The notes: generated by a model not told the origin, from the sequence alone. A DNA stretch of 64,000 nucleotides from Serratia symbiotica (Periphyllus acericola) (GCF_964019515.1 NZ_OZ026452.1:496001-560000), one strand, 5' to 3'; numbered from the stretch's first letter, positions 15,017-31,798 are shown. Program-made: numbers and translations.

Positions 15017-15231
15017 AGGACACCTTAGATTTATCAGAAAAATTACAAAATTGGTCAATTATGCCCGATTTTCACTGTTCTCACTAAATAAATATCCCTT
15101 CTGGTGAGACTCAATTTATTGAGTACTGACGATCAATAGGCTCCATCTATGAGTTCCAATTAACATTCTATCGTCATATCAAACTGACTTAATTTTAGCG
15201 GGTATTAGGGGGTTTCTCAATTTACACGCAA

Positions 15232-15263
15232 AGATGTTCAGACGGCTAGATGTGTTAATGTCC
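15232..15263. promoter_or_regulatory. MetJ operator (tandem met boxes), metJ-metB
   Basis: Four contiguous 8-mers AGATGTTC, AGACGGCT, AGATGTGT and TAATGTCC resemble the met box AGACGTCT in perfect 8-base register. They lie between the divergent metJ and metB starts, where MetJ represses both in enterics. Confidence 0.75.
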
Positions 15264-15321
15264 ATATTTATTTTGACTAATCTTTGAAGCTTCTTCTTTA
15301 CCGGTATCCAGAGAGCTGAGT

Positions 15322-16478
15322 ATGACGTGTAAATGCCGTGGGCAGCGGCCTGAATGACGACAAACAGCACGGCTGCGTTGTTCCACCGATCCATCTGTCT
15401 AGCACTTATAACTTTATCGGTTTCAACCAACCACGCGCTCATGACTATTCGCGCAGCAGCAACCCCAAGCGTGACGTGGTACAACGTGCGTTGGCATTTC
15501 TAGAAGGTGGAAGCGGTGCGGTAATGACCGCTAGCAGGATGTCGGCGCTCCACCTGGCGACGACCTTGTTGCTGAAGCCTGGTGAACTGCTAGTGGCACC
15601 GCATGACTGCTATGGCGGCAGCTACCGTTTGTTCAATAGCCTGAACAAACCTCGGTGCCTACCGGGTGCTGTTTGTCGATCAGGGGAATGAAAAAGCGCT
15701 ACAGCAGGCGTTAGCGCAAAAGCCGAAGTTGGTGCTGATCGAATGCTCCAGCAACCCGTTGCTGCGGGTGGTGTATATTGCGGCGATTTGTGACGCTGCG
15801 CATGCGGCGGGTGCGCAGGTGATGGTGGATAACACCTTTCTCAGCCCGGCGTTGCAGCAGCCGATCAAACTGGGTGCCGATCTAGTGGTTCATTCCTGCA
15901 CCAAATACCTCAACTGCCACTCTGACGTGGTAGCTGGTGCGGTGATCGCCAAAGACCCGAATCTGGCGGATGAACTGGCTTGATGGGCCAATAATATCGG
16001 GGTGACCGGCGGCGTCTTCGATAGCTACCTGCTACTACGCGGCATGCGCCCATTGTCGCTACGCATCAAGGCGGCGCAACAAAACACCGAAGCAATTGTC
16101 AGCTATTTACAGCAACAACCACTGGTGAAAAGGCTGTATCATCCCTCTCTGCCTGAAACCCCATGGCATGAAATTGCCCGTCGCCAGCAACGCGATTTTG
16201 GTGCGATGTTGAGCTTTGAACTGGACGGTGACGAAGCACTACTGCGTCGCTTTCTCTCTGCCCTAACGCTGTTTACGTTGGCAGAATAGTTGGGTGGCGT
16301 AGAGAGCCTGATCTCGCATGCCGCAACCATGACCCACACCGGTATGATGGCGGAAGCACGGGCGGCGGCAGGCATCTCCGATAGCCTGCTGCGCATTTCA
16401 TTTGGTATTGAATACAGTGAAGACTTGATTGCCGATCTGGAACGTGCTTTCCAGACGGCTGCAACGAGGTCAGCATGA
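15322..16478 (+). pseudogene. metB: metB pseudogene (cystathionine gamma-synthase)
   Basis: The whole gene can be traced but carries at least four lesions. A deletion and shift just after the ATG (MTCKC, then GSGLNDDKQHGCVVPP in another frame) is the first. A one-base insertion near 15650 (SLNKPR versus GAYRVLFVDQG) is the second. A TGA at a Trp codon near 15981 (DELA-stop-WANNIG) and a TAG near 16287 (FTLAE-stop-LGGVESLISH) follow. The PLP region around SCTKYLNCHSD is still readable. MetB joins O-succinylhomoserine and cysteine. The 3' end overlaps metL by four bases, as in an intact operon. Confidence 0.93.
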
Positions 16479-18863
16479 ATGGAATAAGAGGTAGCAGAGT
16501 CGGTGAATGGATGTCAATTGCATAAGTTTGGCGGCAGCAGCTTGGTGGATGTGAAGTGTTATCTGCGTGTGGCTGGCATCATGGCCGAATATAGTCAACT
16601 GGACGACATGATGGTGGTGTCGTCCGCTGGCAGCACCACCAACCAATTGATTGAGTGGATAAAATTTAGCCAAAATGACCGCCTCTCTGCGCATCAGATA
16701 CAGCAAGCGCTGCGCCATTATCACAGCGAGTTGATCAGTAGTTTGTTGCCGCTGGAGAACGCAGAGCCGTTGATCACTGAATTTACTCAGGATTTGGAGC
16801 GTCTGTCGGCGTTGCTGGACGGTAAGATCACTGACGCCTGCTATGCCAAAGTGGTTGGCCACGGTGAAATTTGGTCAGCGCTTCTGATGGCAGCAGTGCT
16901 CAATCAGCGGGACATGCAGCCAGGCAGTATGGCTCGATGCGCGTGAATTCCTTTGTGCGGAGCGCGCTGCACAACAACAGGTGGATAAGGGCCGTTCTTA
17001 TCCATTGCTACAACAGTTACTGGCGCAGCATCCGGGCAAACGTCTTGTAGTGACTGTCTTTATTGCACCTAACCACGCCGGTGAAACGGTCTTATTGGGG
17101 CGTAACGGCAGAGACTATTCCGCGACCCAAATTGGTGAATTGGCTAGTGTGGTGCGTGTGACCATCTGGGGCGATGTGGCCGGGGTATACAGCGCCGATC
17201 CACGTAAGGTGAAAGATGCCTGCCTGCGGCCATTGTTGCGGTTGGACGAGGCCAGCGAGTTGGCGCGTCTGGCAGCGCCGGTACTGCACACCCGCACCTT
17301 GCAGGCGGTTTTTGGTAGTAATATCGATCTCCAACTACGTTGCAGCTATCAACCTGAGCAAGGTTCGACGCGTATTGAGCGCGTGCTGGCTTCTGGCACG
17401 TGTGCCAAGATTATTACCAGTCACGATGATGTCTGCATGATCGAGCTGTGTTGCCAGCCAACATGATTTCAAGCTGGTGCAACAAGAGCTGGATTTGGTG
17501 TTTAAGCGCTCGCAGATCAAACCGCTGGCGATAGGTATCCATCCAGACCGCAATCTAGTGTAGTTGTGTTACACCTCTGAAGTGGCTAGCAGCGTCCTTG
17601 CATTTTGCAGGACGTTGCGCTACAGGGCGAGCGGCAATTGCGCGAAGGTTTGGCACTGATGGCGATGGTAGGGGCGGGCGTGAGTAAAAACCCACTGCAC
17701 AGCCATCGCTTCTATCAGCAGTTGAAAGACCAGCCAGTCGAGTTTTTCTGGCAAGCGGCAGACGGCATCAGCCTAGTGGCTGTATTACGCCAGGGGCCGA
17801 CCGGGCTACTGATTCAGGGCTTTCACCAGAGTTTGTTCCGTGCTAAAAAACGCATCGGTCTTGTGTTATTCGGCAAAGGCAATATCGGTTCACGCTGGTT
17901 AGAACTGCTTGCCCGTGAACAGAAGAACATTTCTGCCCGCAGTGGCTTTGAGTTCAGTCTAGCGGGGGTGGTGGATAGCCAACGTAGCCTACTGAACTAC
18001 AGTGGGCTAGAAGCTAGCCGCGCGCTGGCGTTCTTCGAAGAAGAAGCGCAGGCGCTGGATGAAGAGTCGCTGTTCTTGTGGATGCGCGCATCCCCGTTTG
18101 ATGATCTGGTGGTGCTTGACCTCACCGCCAGCAAGCACTTGGTTAAGCAATATCTGGATTTCGCCAGCTATGGTTTTCATGTGATTAGTGCCAACAAGCT
18201 GGCCGGGGCGTCGGACGGTGGCACTTATCGCCAAATCCGCGATGCTTTCGCTAAGACTGGTCGCCATTGGTTGTATAACGCTACCGTGGGTGCTGCCTGC
18301 TGGTCAACCATACAGTGCGCGATCTGCGCGACAGCGGTGACAGCATGCTGGCGATCAGCGGCATTTTTTCCGGCACTCTGTCTTGGCTATTTCTACAGTA
18401 CAATGGCACCGTGCCGTTCACCGAATTGGTCGATCAAGCCTGGCAGCAAGGGCTGACTGAACCAGATCCACGGGTCGATCTATCCGGTCAGGACGTCATG
18501 CGCAAATTGGTGATATTGGCGCGCGAAGCGGGCTATGGCATTGAGCCTAATCAGGTACGGGTCGAGTCGCTAGTGCCAGCGGGCTGTGAGCAGGGTTCCA
18601 TTGACCAGTTTTTTGAGAACGGTGATGCACTGAATCAGCAGATGCAGCAGCATTTTGACGCTAACGGTAAGGCGCGGGTCGGTGTGGAAGCAGTGCCTCC
18701 TGAACACCAACTGGCTTGGCTGCCGCCGTGCGACAACGTGTTCGCTATCGAAAGCCGCTGGTATCGCGACAATCCGTTGGTTATCCGTGGGCCGGGTGCT
18801 GGCCGCGATGTGACTGCGGGCGCGATCCAGTCAGACCTAAACCGTCTGACGCAACTACTGTAA
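16475..18863 (+). pseudogene. metL: metL pseudogene (aspartokinase II / homoserine dehydrogenase II)
   Basis: Homology to MetL runs from LHKFGGSSLVDVKCYLRVAG (aspartokinase) to RGPGAGRDVTAGAIQSDLNR (homoserine dehydrogenase C terminus), but in several frames. Shifts occur in the degraded N terminus, near 16920, near 17460 and near 18295, a TAG is at about 17562 (RNLV-stop-LCYTSEV), and deletions are present near 17590 and 18650. The NAD-binding stretch RIGLVLFGKGNIGSRWLEL is intact in its fragment. MetL makes aspartyl phosphate and reduces aspartate semialdehyde to homoserine. Individual open fragments here should not be annotated as genes. Confidence 0.94.
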
Positions 18864-19022
18864 TTCTCTAGGGACGGTTCACCGCGCCCCCGCACTTTTC
18901 CTGCCAAATTAATGACGGCTGTTTTCATCATGAAATTCTTTCGCTTAGTGGGTGAAGATTAATCATCTTATTACTCCCACTTTCCTGTTGACTCTTTAGC
19001 CGACCTGCGGCAATTTCTCTAT

Positions 19023-19062
19023 AAACGTCTAAACTTCTAAATGTCTAAACGTCTAGATGTTT
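19023..19062. promoter_or_regulatory. MetJ operator (five tandem met boxes) upstream of metF
   Basis: Five contiguous 8-mers AAACGTCT, AAACTTCT, AAATGTCT, AAACGTCT and AGATGTTT match met-box consensus AGACGTCT in unbroken register. They end 39 bases before the metF start. E. coli metF also has a five-box array. The operator is well kept although metF is dead. Confidence 0.88.
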
Positions 19063-19080
19063 ATTGTGGCAATGCAATGA

Positions 19081-21513
<2,433 letters not shown>

Positions 21514-21640
21514 GCAGGAAAGCCCTATTTTTATACAAAATTATAACGATATCCTAACATCATAGCGTTCTACGACCCAAGCACCATAAGGCTTTTTGGG
21601 GCAGAACATAGTCCGTTTAGGCTGTAACTGTGATTAAGCG

Positions 21641-21710
21641 CATCAGTCTAACGCCTTAAACCCGGCAATAAAATTTGCTTTATTGCCGGGTTTAAGGCGT
21701 TAGACTGATG
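21641..21710. repeat. 70-bp perfect palindrome (32-bp arms, 6-bp loop)
   Basis: Left arm 21641-21672 and right arm 21679-21710 are exact reverse complements over 32 bases, with loop ATTTGC at 21673-21678. The core CCCGGCAATAAA / TTTATTGCCGGG is GC-rich, the outer part spells CATCAGTCTAACGCC and its complement. It lies between the divergent sthA (dead) and fabR. A divergent gap does not need a terminator, so its role is unclear; see findings. Confidence 0.95.
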
Positions 21711-21736
21711 GAATGTAACTTACTCTGGATATGCAT

Positions 21737-22321
21737 ATGGGCGTCAGAGCACAACAAAAAGAGCGGACGCGTCGATCTCTGATCGAAGCCGCATTCAGCC
21801 AACTGAGCGCCGAACGTAGCTTTGCCAGCCTAAGCCTGCGGGAAGTATCACGCGAAGCGGGGATCGCGCCTACCTCGTTCTATCGCCACTTCCGTGATGT
21901 GGATGAGTTAGGAATGACCATGGTCGATGAGAGTGGCCTGATGTTGCGTCAGTTGATGCGCCAGGCGCGCCAGCGTATCGCCAAGGGCGGTAGCGTGATC
22001 CGTACTTCCGTCTCCACCTTTATGGAGTTTATCGGCGACAATCCTAATGCATTCCGCTTGCTGCTGCGTGAACGTTCTGGCACCTCCTCTGCATTTCGTG
22101 CGGCAGTAGCGCGAGAGATCCAGCATTTTATCGCCGAACTGGCGGATTATCTTGAGCTGGAAAACCACATGCCGCGCAGCTTTACCGAAGCGCAGGCGGA
22201 AGCCATGGTGACTATAGTGTTCAGTGCTGGCGCAGAAGCGCTGGATATTGATCTTGAACAACGGCGACAATTGGAAGAACGGTTAGTGCTGCAATTGCGG
22301 ATGATTTACAAAGGTGCTTAA
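21737..22321 (+). CDS. fabR: Unsaturated fatty acid synthesis repressor FabR (C-terminally shortened)
   Basis: A TetR-family repressor of fabA and fabB. The helix-turn-helix ([20 protein letters not shown], then [10 protein letters not shown]) and the ligand domain up to [14 protein letters not shown] are intact and very close to E. coli. The usual tail starting YYWYRREQE is cut by a frameshift right after KGA; the lost tail ([13 protein letters not shown]) is readable in another frame to 22371. The product is 194 residues, about 20 short. The core folds remain, so it may still work. The start MGVRAQQKE is preferred over an ATG six bases upstream. Confidence 0.85.
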   Translation: MGVRAQQKERTRRSLIEAAFSQLSAERSFASLSLREVSREAGIAPTSFYRHFRDVDELGMTMVDESGLMLRQLMRQARQRIAKGGSVIRTSVSTFMEFIGDNPNAFRLLLRERSGTSSAFRAAVAREIQHFIAELADYLELENHMPRSFTEAQAEAMVTIVFSAGAEALDIDLEQRRQLEERLVLQLRMIYKGA

Positions 22322-22388
22322 TTTACTGTTATCGCCGTGAGCAAGAAAAAGCTCCTGTGTTCCACGTGTAAATAAAAAGGTAAAAGTG

Positions 22389-22754
22389 ATGGAAAAACCC
22401 GGCCGTGAGAATGGCACCTTACTGCTAATGTTGATTGTCGGCTTTTCGATCAATGGTTCGTTCGCCGCCTTGTTCAACTCGGTGGTGCCGTTTTCAGTCT
22501 TCCCGATAATCGCACTGTTGCTGGCAGTTTACTACCTGCATCAACGTTATCTGAATCGCGCCATGCTAAATGGCATGCCGAAGCTGGCCGCTGGTTTCCT
22601 GCTGGGGTTGCTGCTGTACAGTGCCATCATGCGTGTGGAGCACCCGCAAATTGGCTCCAATTTCTTGCCCTCTATCCTCTGCGTGGCGCTGGTGTTTTTG
22701 ATAGGGTTCAAACTTAAGGTGCGCAAGGCACTGAATGAAAATGCCCAAGAGTGA
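22389..22754 (+). CDS. yijD: YijD family inner membrane protein (DUF1422)
   Basis: The 121-residue hydrophobic protein has about four membrane segments ([64 protein letters not shown]). Position directly after fabR and the sequence match YijD, whose function is not known. Start at ATG 22389; a GTG codon directly before could serve instead. The frame is open and it converges on trmA, as in E. coli. Confidence 0.88.
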   Translation: MEKPGRENGTLLLMLIVGFSINGSFAALFNSVVPFSVFPIIALLLAVYYLHQRYLNRAMLNGMPKLAAGFLLGLLLYSAIMRVEHPQIGSNFLPSILCVALVFLIGFKLKVRKALNENAQE

Positions 22755-22789
22755 TAAATCAGGGCTGCCGCATTGGCGCCTTGGTTATA

Positions 22790-23893
22790 TTAGCTACGTA
22801 TTTCCAGCAGTACGCCGCATTCCATATGGTGGGTATACGGGAATTGGTCGAACAGCGCCAGGCGGCTGATCTGGTGTGTTTCCTGCAACGTTGCTAGATT
22901 GGCGCACAGTGTTTTCGGATTGCATGAGATATACAAAATGTGTGGATAAGCTTGTACCATTTTTATTGTATCGTCATCCAGCCCGCTGCGCGGCGGATCG
23001 ACAAAAATCGTCTCGCAGTTGTAGCCGCTCAGATCGATGCCCTTTAGCCGGTTAAACTCGCGCACTCCATTCATCGCCTGCGTAAAGTCTTCCGCCGCCA
23101 TACGGATAATTTGCACGTTTTCAATGTGGTTAGCCGCGATGTTGTACTGCGCCGCTGCAACGGAAGGCTTGGCTATCTCTGTAGCCAATACCCGTTCGAA
23201 GTTGCGTGCCAACGCAAGCGAGAAGTTACCGTTGCCGCAGTACAGTTCCAGCAGATCCCCTTTTGAATCTGCGGTCACCTTCAACGCCCACTCCAGCATT
23301 TGCACGTTTATTGCCGCATTGGACTGGGTGAAGCTATTTTCCACCTGGCGGTAGATTATATCGCGGCCAGCGATCGGCAGAATTTCGTCCACAACATCTT
23401 GATCTAGCATGATTTTCATCTTCGATGCACGGCCAATCAGTTGCAGGTCAATACCCTGAGCTCGCAGATCGTCGCGCAGCTGTTCGGCGTTCCGCTGCCA
23501 GGCTTTGTCCAGCTTGCGGTGATACAATAGAGAAGCGATGATTTTGCCGCTTTGTGTCGACAGATAATCGATCTGGAACAGCTTATGGCGCAGCACCGGG
23601 TTCGGCTTGATGGCAGCAATCAGTGCGCCCATCAGGCGGTTGATTAACTTGCTGGCAGCTGGGAACTGATCGACGCGCAAGCGATGCTTAGTGTGCTGAT
23701 CGAACATGATGTGGTATATCTCACCTGCATCATGCCAGATACGGAATTCGGCGCGCATGCGGTAATGGTTCACTGGTGAGTGGAATACCTCTGGTTCGGG
23801 TGCTGTGAACGGTGCCAGCAATGTCTTTAGCCGGGTGGTTTTCTCGGCCAGTTGATCATTGTAACGTTCAATCGGCAAATTATCGGGCGCCAT
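22790..23893 (-). CDS. trmA: tRNA (uracil-5-)-methyltransferase TrmA
   Basis: The 367-residue protein makes 5-methyluridine at position 54 (ribothymidine) of tRNAs using SAM. The SAM motif [18 protein letters not shown], the segment [11 protein letters not shown] and the catalytic-cysteine motif [11 protein letters not shown] are all present, and the C terminus ends [18 protein letters not shown] as in the family. The start [14 protein letters not shown] at 23893 matches family length (366 in E. coli); an upstream in-frame ATG would add seven residues. Intact. Confidence 0.96.
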   Translation of the reverse strand: MAPDNLPIERYNDQLAEKTTRLKTLLAPFTAPEPEVFHSPVNHYRMRAEFRIWHDAGEIYHIMFDQHTKHRLRVDQFPAASKLINRLMGALIAAIKPNPVLRHKLFQIDYLSTQSGKIIASLLYHRKLDKAWQRNAEQLRDDLRAQGIDLQLIGRASKMKIMLDQDVVDEILPIAGRDIIYRQVENSFTQSNAAINVQMLEWALKVTADSKGDLLELYCGNGNFSLALARNFERVLATEIAKPSVAAAQYNIAANHIENVQIIRMAAEDFTQAMNGVREFNRLKGIDLSGYNCETIFVDPPRSGLDDDTIKMVQAYPHILYISCNPKTLCANLATLQETHQISRLALFDQFPYTHHMECGVLLEIRS

Positions 23894-24122
23894 GATTTTC
23901 TTCTCGTCGAGCAAAGTTGATCAGCGGGGATTGTAGGGAATCAACCAATGAAGTCCAGTTTTGTTCCGTTTATTCTGTATGAGACTGTGCGGAGTCATCG
24001 CCCCGGGCAGGTTGCTTCCGTGCTGGCACCAACTTCCGGCGTCAATCATCACGATTGAGAACTCGGCGGCGTTAGCCTCTATAGGATGTCGCAATTTGAT
24101 ATCTGGTCACATCTCATCTGAT
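23894..24122. other. Unassigned gap between trmA and the IS copy
   Basis: In E. coli this place holds btuB, overlapping murI. I cannot recognise btuB or its cobalamin riboswitch here. A short frame (RHRPGQVASVLAPTSGVNHH) looks protein-like but ends in stops, and I cannot name it. Probably debris of a deletion. Confidence 0.4.
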
Positions 24123-24131
24123 AGTTCGTGG

Positions 24132-24761
24132 GGCTTTGTTGAATAAATCGGATTGGGAATAAAGAGTCCCCTGAATGGGCATTTTTCAGCCAAGGCGTAC
24201 ACTTTCTGGCATACCGGCGAGCGTCATCTTGTTTAATGCACAGATCATGGCCATCGCCTCTGCAATTTGCGCATCATAATCTCGCAACGACAGGTGACCA
24301 CCAAATAGCTGTTTTACTCTGTACCTCGCTGTTGCCGCTATCGAACATCAGTGGTAGCCTGTCATACTTTTCTACCGTGTGTTGTCTCCGGTAAGGCGCT
24401 GGTTCGCCACCGCTTGATTTCGCTCTGCATAGTCTGCCGACCAATAACGGGCTCCGCTTCTGGGCGGTATTAACGCCTTGAGCTTCTTGCCCCTTAACTC
24501 ATCATGACTCACTCGCGTATCCTAAGCTCCATCCGCAGAGGCGACTTTGATTTTACGGTACGTCTGGCGGATAGTACCAAGCGTGAAGTGCAGTTTCATC
24601 CACCCAGAAAGTGAGTGAACCCCGAGTGATAAGGGCGTTGTTGTAAGCCTTACAGTTGGTGATATTGAACTTTTGCTGGGCCACGGAATGTCGCTATTTT
24701 GACAGAAGGAGAGTGATCTGATCCTCGTGCCGGCCAAAAGTTCGATTTATTCAATAAAGCC
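24132..24761 (-). mobile_element. IS903-like element, internally deleted copy 2 with target duplication
   Basis: The ends are GGCTTTGTTGAATAAATC and GATTTATTCAATAAAGCC. A perfect 9-base target duplication AGTTCGTGG flanks it (24123-24131 and 24762-24770), as expected of this group. The element is 630 bases: about 420 bases of the transposase middle are missing, joining codons near HAWY directly to TYRKIKVASADGA. The transposase tyrosine codon after ADGA is TAG (24522-24524), as in the other copies. It ends 50 bases upstream of the murI start. Confidence 0.93.
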
Positions 24762-24811
24762 AGTTCGTGGTAGAATTGCTAACCTGTTTGATAAAAATCA
24801 TGAGACGGCTT

Positions 24812-25675
24812 ATGGCTACGTTACGCCAGGCAAGAAATACTACCTCACAGGAAGCGATACTTGCTAACAGTACCGCAACTCCCCGCCCGACTGTGCTGGT
24901 ATTTGACTCTGGCGTTGGCGGGTTGTCGGTGTATCAGGAGGTTCGGAAACTGCTGCCTGAGCTCCACTATATATACACCTTTGATAATGTGGCTTTCCCT
25001 TATGGCGAGAAATCTGAAGAGTTTATTGTTGAACGTGTGCTGGAGATTACCAGCGCAGTGCAACAACGCCATCCTATTTTCATGGTGATTATCGCCTGTA
25101 ATACCGCTAGTACCATTTCCCTATCGGCATTGCGCGAACGCTTCAGTTTCCCGGTTGTGGGTGTTGTACCTGCCATCAAACCCGCCGCCTGTCTTACAGC
25201 CAACGGTATCGTTGGCTTGCTGGCCACGCTAGGCACTGTTCAACGCAGTTATACCCACGAATTGATCGCCCGCTTCGCTACTGACTGCAAAATCGAACTG
25301 CTGGGTTCTTCTGAATTGGTGGAATTGGCGGAAGCTAAGCTGCATGGTGAAACCGTACCGCTGGTAACGTTGAAGAAGATCCTGCATCGGTGGCTGAAGA
25401 TGAGCGAGCCGCCCGATACCGTAGTGCTGGGTTGTACCCATTTCCCATTATTAGCAGAAGAACTGACACTTATACTGCCTGAAGGTACCCAGCTGGTGGA
25501 TTCCAGTGCCGCTATTGCCCGTCGAACTGCCTGGCTTATTTCGACGCAGGAAAATTTATTATCAACTCAAGAAGACAATCTGGCGTATTGCATGGCACTA
25601 GATGAAAATACTGATGCTTTATTGCCCATTTTACATAGATATGGTTTCAAAAAATTGGAGGCACTGCCGCTTTAG
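24812..25675 (+). CDS. murI: Glutamate racemase
   Basis: The 287-residue cofactor-independent racemase makes D-glutamate for peptidoglycan. The two catalytic cysteines are present in ACNTAS and GCTHFPLL, with the glycine-rich [10 protein letters not shown] near the N terminus. The start [13 protein letters not shown] at 24812 matches family length (285 in E. coli); earlier in-frame starts would begin inside IS target sequence. The native upstream region is interrupted by the IS copy at 24132-24761, so its promoter may be altered. It lies before the rRNA operon as in E. coli rrnB. Confidence 0.96.
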   Translation: MATLRQARNTTSQEAILANSTATPRPTVLVFDSGVGGLSVYQEVRKLLPELHYIYTFDNVAFPYGEKSEEFIVERVLEITSAVQQRHPIFMVIIACNTASTISLSALRERFSFPVVGVVPAIKPAACLTANGIVGLLATLGTVQRSYTHELIARFATDCKIELLGSSELVELAEAKLHGETVPLVTLKKILHRWLKMSEPPDTVVLGCTHFPLLAEELTLILPEGTQLVDSSAAIARRTAWLISTQENLLSTQEDNLAYCMALDENTDALLPILHRYGFKKLEALPL

Positions 25676-25726
25676 CGGGTTTTTGGTTAAACATTAAACG
25701 GTTGATAAAATTTTAAAAAATACCTG

Positions 25727-25754
25727 TTGCGGCCTGCCGAGAACGCCCTATAAT
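25727..25754 (+). promoter_or_regulatory. rRNA operon promoter P1
   Basis: The hexamers TTGCGG (25727-25732) and perfect TATAAT (25749-25754) have the short 16-base spacing of E. coli rrn P1, followed by the GCGCC discriminator that makes rrn promoters growth-rate controlled. The AT-rich stretch upstream (25705-25722) fits an UP element. Confidence 0.85.
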
Positions 25755-25824
25755 GCGCCCCCACTGACCCGGTATTTCGGCAGCTACGCCGCCGGATCAG
25801 CAAGGGAAAAGCCAAAATAATGGC

Positions 25825-25852
25825 TTGACTCTTCAGAGGGAAAGCGTAGTGT
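25825..25852 (+). promoter_or_regulatory. rRNA operon promoter P2 and leader boxA
   Basis: TTGACT (25825-25830) and TAGTGT (25847-25852), 16 bases apart, sit at the position of E. coli rrn P2 (TTGACT-16-TATTAT); the -10 box is weaker here. Downstream, GCTCTTTAACA (25894-25904) is the boxA antitermination element, and the ATCAGACAATCTGTGTGGGC stretch pairs with sequence after 16S to form the RNase III stem. Confidence 0.7.
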
Positions 25853-26063
25853 ACGCCACCCCAAGCTTGCCGCTGTGCTGCGGCTGACCCACCGCTCTTT
25901 AACAATTTATCAGACAATCTGTGTGGGCACTCCACAAGACAATATCCCGTCCTTCCTTTCTGGGACGAAAAAATATCAAGTCTTGAAGAGTGACTAACTG
26001 AAGTAAAATTCATGCAGTAAATCTTTGAGCAGCGCTTCACACGTTGAAGCATATCAAGCTTTC

Positions 26064-27605
<1,542 letters not shown>

Positions 27606-27678
27606 CCGAAAGATATTGACTTGTGTGGCGTGCTCACACAGATTGTCTGATGAAAGTAGCGAGCAGAAATACCTTAAT

Positions 27679-27755
<77 letters not shown>

Positions 27756-27872
27756 CTTCTCTTCTATGCTGCGTCATGGTAGCGCTCACATATTTAAATA
27801 TGCGTCGCAACACCATACCTTGCCTAGAAAAAAAGAAGCTTTGATCTCAAAAGTCTCTACAAGTTACTGTAC

Positions 27873-27948
27873 GGGGCTATAGCTCAGCTGGGAGAGCGCC
27901 TGCCTTGCACGCAGGAGGTCAGCGGTTCGATCCCGCTTAGCTCCACCA
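27873..27948 (+). tRNA. tRNA-Ala (TGC)
   Basis: A 76-base cloverleaf with acceptor GGGGCTA / TAGCTCC (one G-U type pair), anticodon loop TTTGCAC-type with TGC, T loop TTCGATC and encoded CCA. Second spacer tRNA between 16S and 23S. Confidence 0.96.
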
Positions 27949-28159
27949 TAAAGTCCGAGTGTGGTGCTTCACTACTTCAGAGCGTACTGGCAACAGTATG
28001 CTCTGAAGTACTTTGCTCTTTAACAATCTGGAACAAGCTGAAAATTGAAAAATGACGGCTGAAACTTATCCCCTGCATAGATGTATTGGGGTAAGGGTCA
28101 AGTTGTCATAGTGATACTCACCTGTTTGCAATGCGAAGTGAGACACCTTCGGGTTGTAA

Positions 28160-31066
<2,907 letters not shown>

Positions 31067-31169
31067 ACAACACCGAAGGTGTGTTAGAGGCAGGGGTAGG
31101 TTATTTTCAGCAAGTTCCGAGATTGGTTCTGGTGGTTACGTCAGTAACGGCCGAGAATAAAACAGACTT

Positions 31170-31290
31170 TGCCTGGCGGCGATAGCGCGGTGGCCCCACC
31201 TGAATACCATGCCGAACTCAGCAGTGAAACGCCGTAGCGCCGATGGTAGTGTGGGGCCTCCCCATGTGAGAGTAGGACACTGCCAAGCAT
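31170..31290 (+). rRNA. rrf: 5S ribosomal RNA, first copy
   Basis: About 121 bases, from TGCCTGGCGGCGATAGCGCG to ACTGCCAAGCAT. Loop sequences CCGAACTCAG and AGTGAAACGCCGTAGCGCC are conserved, and the ends pair. It lies 103 bases after 23S. Confidence 0.96.
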
Positions 31291-31312
31291 CAAATAAGGT
31301 AGAGTGTAGTGT

Positions 31313-31388
31313 GCTGATATGGCTCAGTTGGTAGAGCGCACCCTTGGTAAGGGTGAGGTCCCCAGTTCGACTCTGGGTATCAGCACCA
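31313..31388 (+). tRNA. tRNA-Thr (GGT)
   Basis: A 76-base cloverleaf with acceptor GCTGATA / TATCAGC, anticodon loop TTGGTAA with GGT, T loop TTCGACT and encoded CCA. It lies between two 5S genes, the arrangement of E. coli rrnD (rrfD-thrV-rrfF). Confidence 0.97.
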
Positions 31389-31425
31389 CTTTATTTAAGA
31401 TAGATAGTAATTCGGTAAAAAAATG

Positions 31426-31545
31426 TGCATGGTGGCGATAGCGCGGTGGTCCCAGCTGACTCCATACCAAACTCAGCAGTGAAACGCCGTAGCGCCGATG
31501 GTAGTGTGGGGCCTCCCCATGCGAGAGTAGGACACTGCTAGGCAC
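31426..31545 (+). rRNA. rrf: 5S ribosomal RNA, second and diverging copy
   Basis: About 120 bases, parallel to the first 5S but with several changes (TGCATGGTGGC at the 5' end, CAGCTGACTCCATACCAAAC in the loop B-C region). The acceptor-like terminal stem is weaker. It may be an accumulating pseudocopy; the second half (GTGAAACGCCGTAGCGCC) is perfect. Confidence 0.85.
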
Positions 31546-31641
31546 CAAATAAACGTTATCAGTATCACCAATTATGCAAGCAAAATAGGCCAAGTCGATT
31601 TTGCTTGCATCACGATATGCAACGAAACGAAAAGAATCGGC

Positions 31642-31719
31642 AGAGCGGCAGTTTAGTTAGCCAGAATACTTGCCTGTCAAGCAGGGGGGTCGCGGGTTTG
31701 AGTCCCGTCCGTTCCGCCT
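31642..31719 (+). tRNA. tRNA-Asp (GTC), probably decayed
   Basis: The sequence aligns with enteric tRNA-Asp through the anticodon loop CTGTCAA (GTC) and the T stem GCGGG / CCCGT. Key features are damaged: base 1 is A facing C72, the D-loop GG is AG, the T-loop TTC is TTT, the variable loop has an extra G, and the 3' end reads CCT rather than CCA. It is probably a pseudo-tRNA. Confidence 0.7.
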
Positions 31720-31764
31720 TACCTATTCCGGGATGTTCCTACACATCATATGGATGAATGAAAA

Positions 31765-31798
31765 CCGTAGTGCTGTCATAGGCATACGGCTTTTTTTT
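31765..31798 (+). terminator. rRNA operon terminator
   Basis: An 8-bp stem CCGTA(g)TGC / GCATACGG with one bulged base and a 7-base loop is followed by eight T. It is enclosed by a wider 13-bp inverted repeat (CTATTCCGGGATG at 31723-31735 and its complement at 31811-31823). Confidence 0.75.

Noticed and set aside
16503..18863. Three or four separate open frames that could be called split aspartokinase and homoserine dehydrogenase genes.
   Set aside because: They are successive pieces of one metL with frameshifts, a stop and deletions; no piece has its own proper start and ribosome site.
19023..19062. Short tandem repeats that at first suggested a CRISPR-like or satellite array.
   Set aside because: The unit is 8 bases without spacers and matches the MetJ met box upstream of metF; no cas genes are present.
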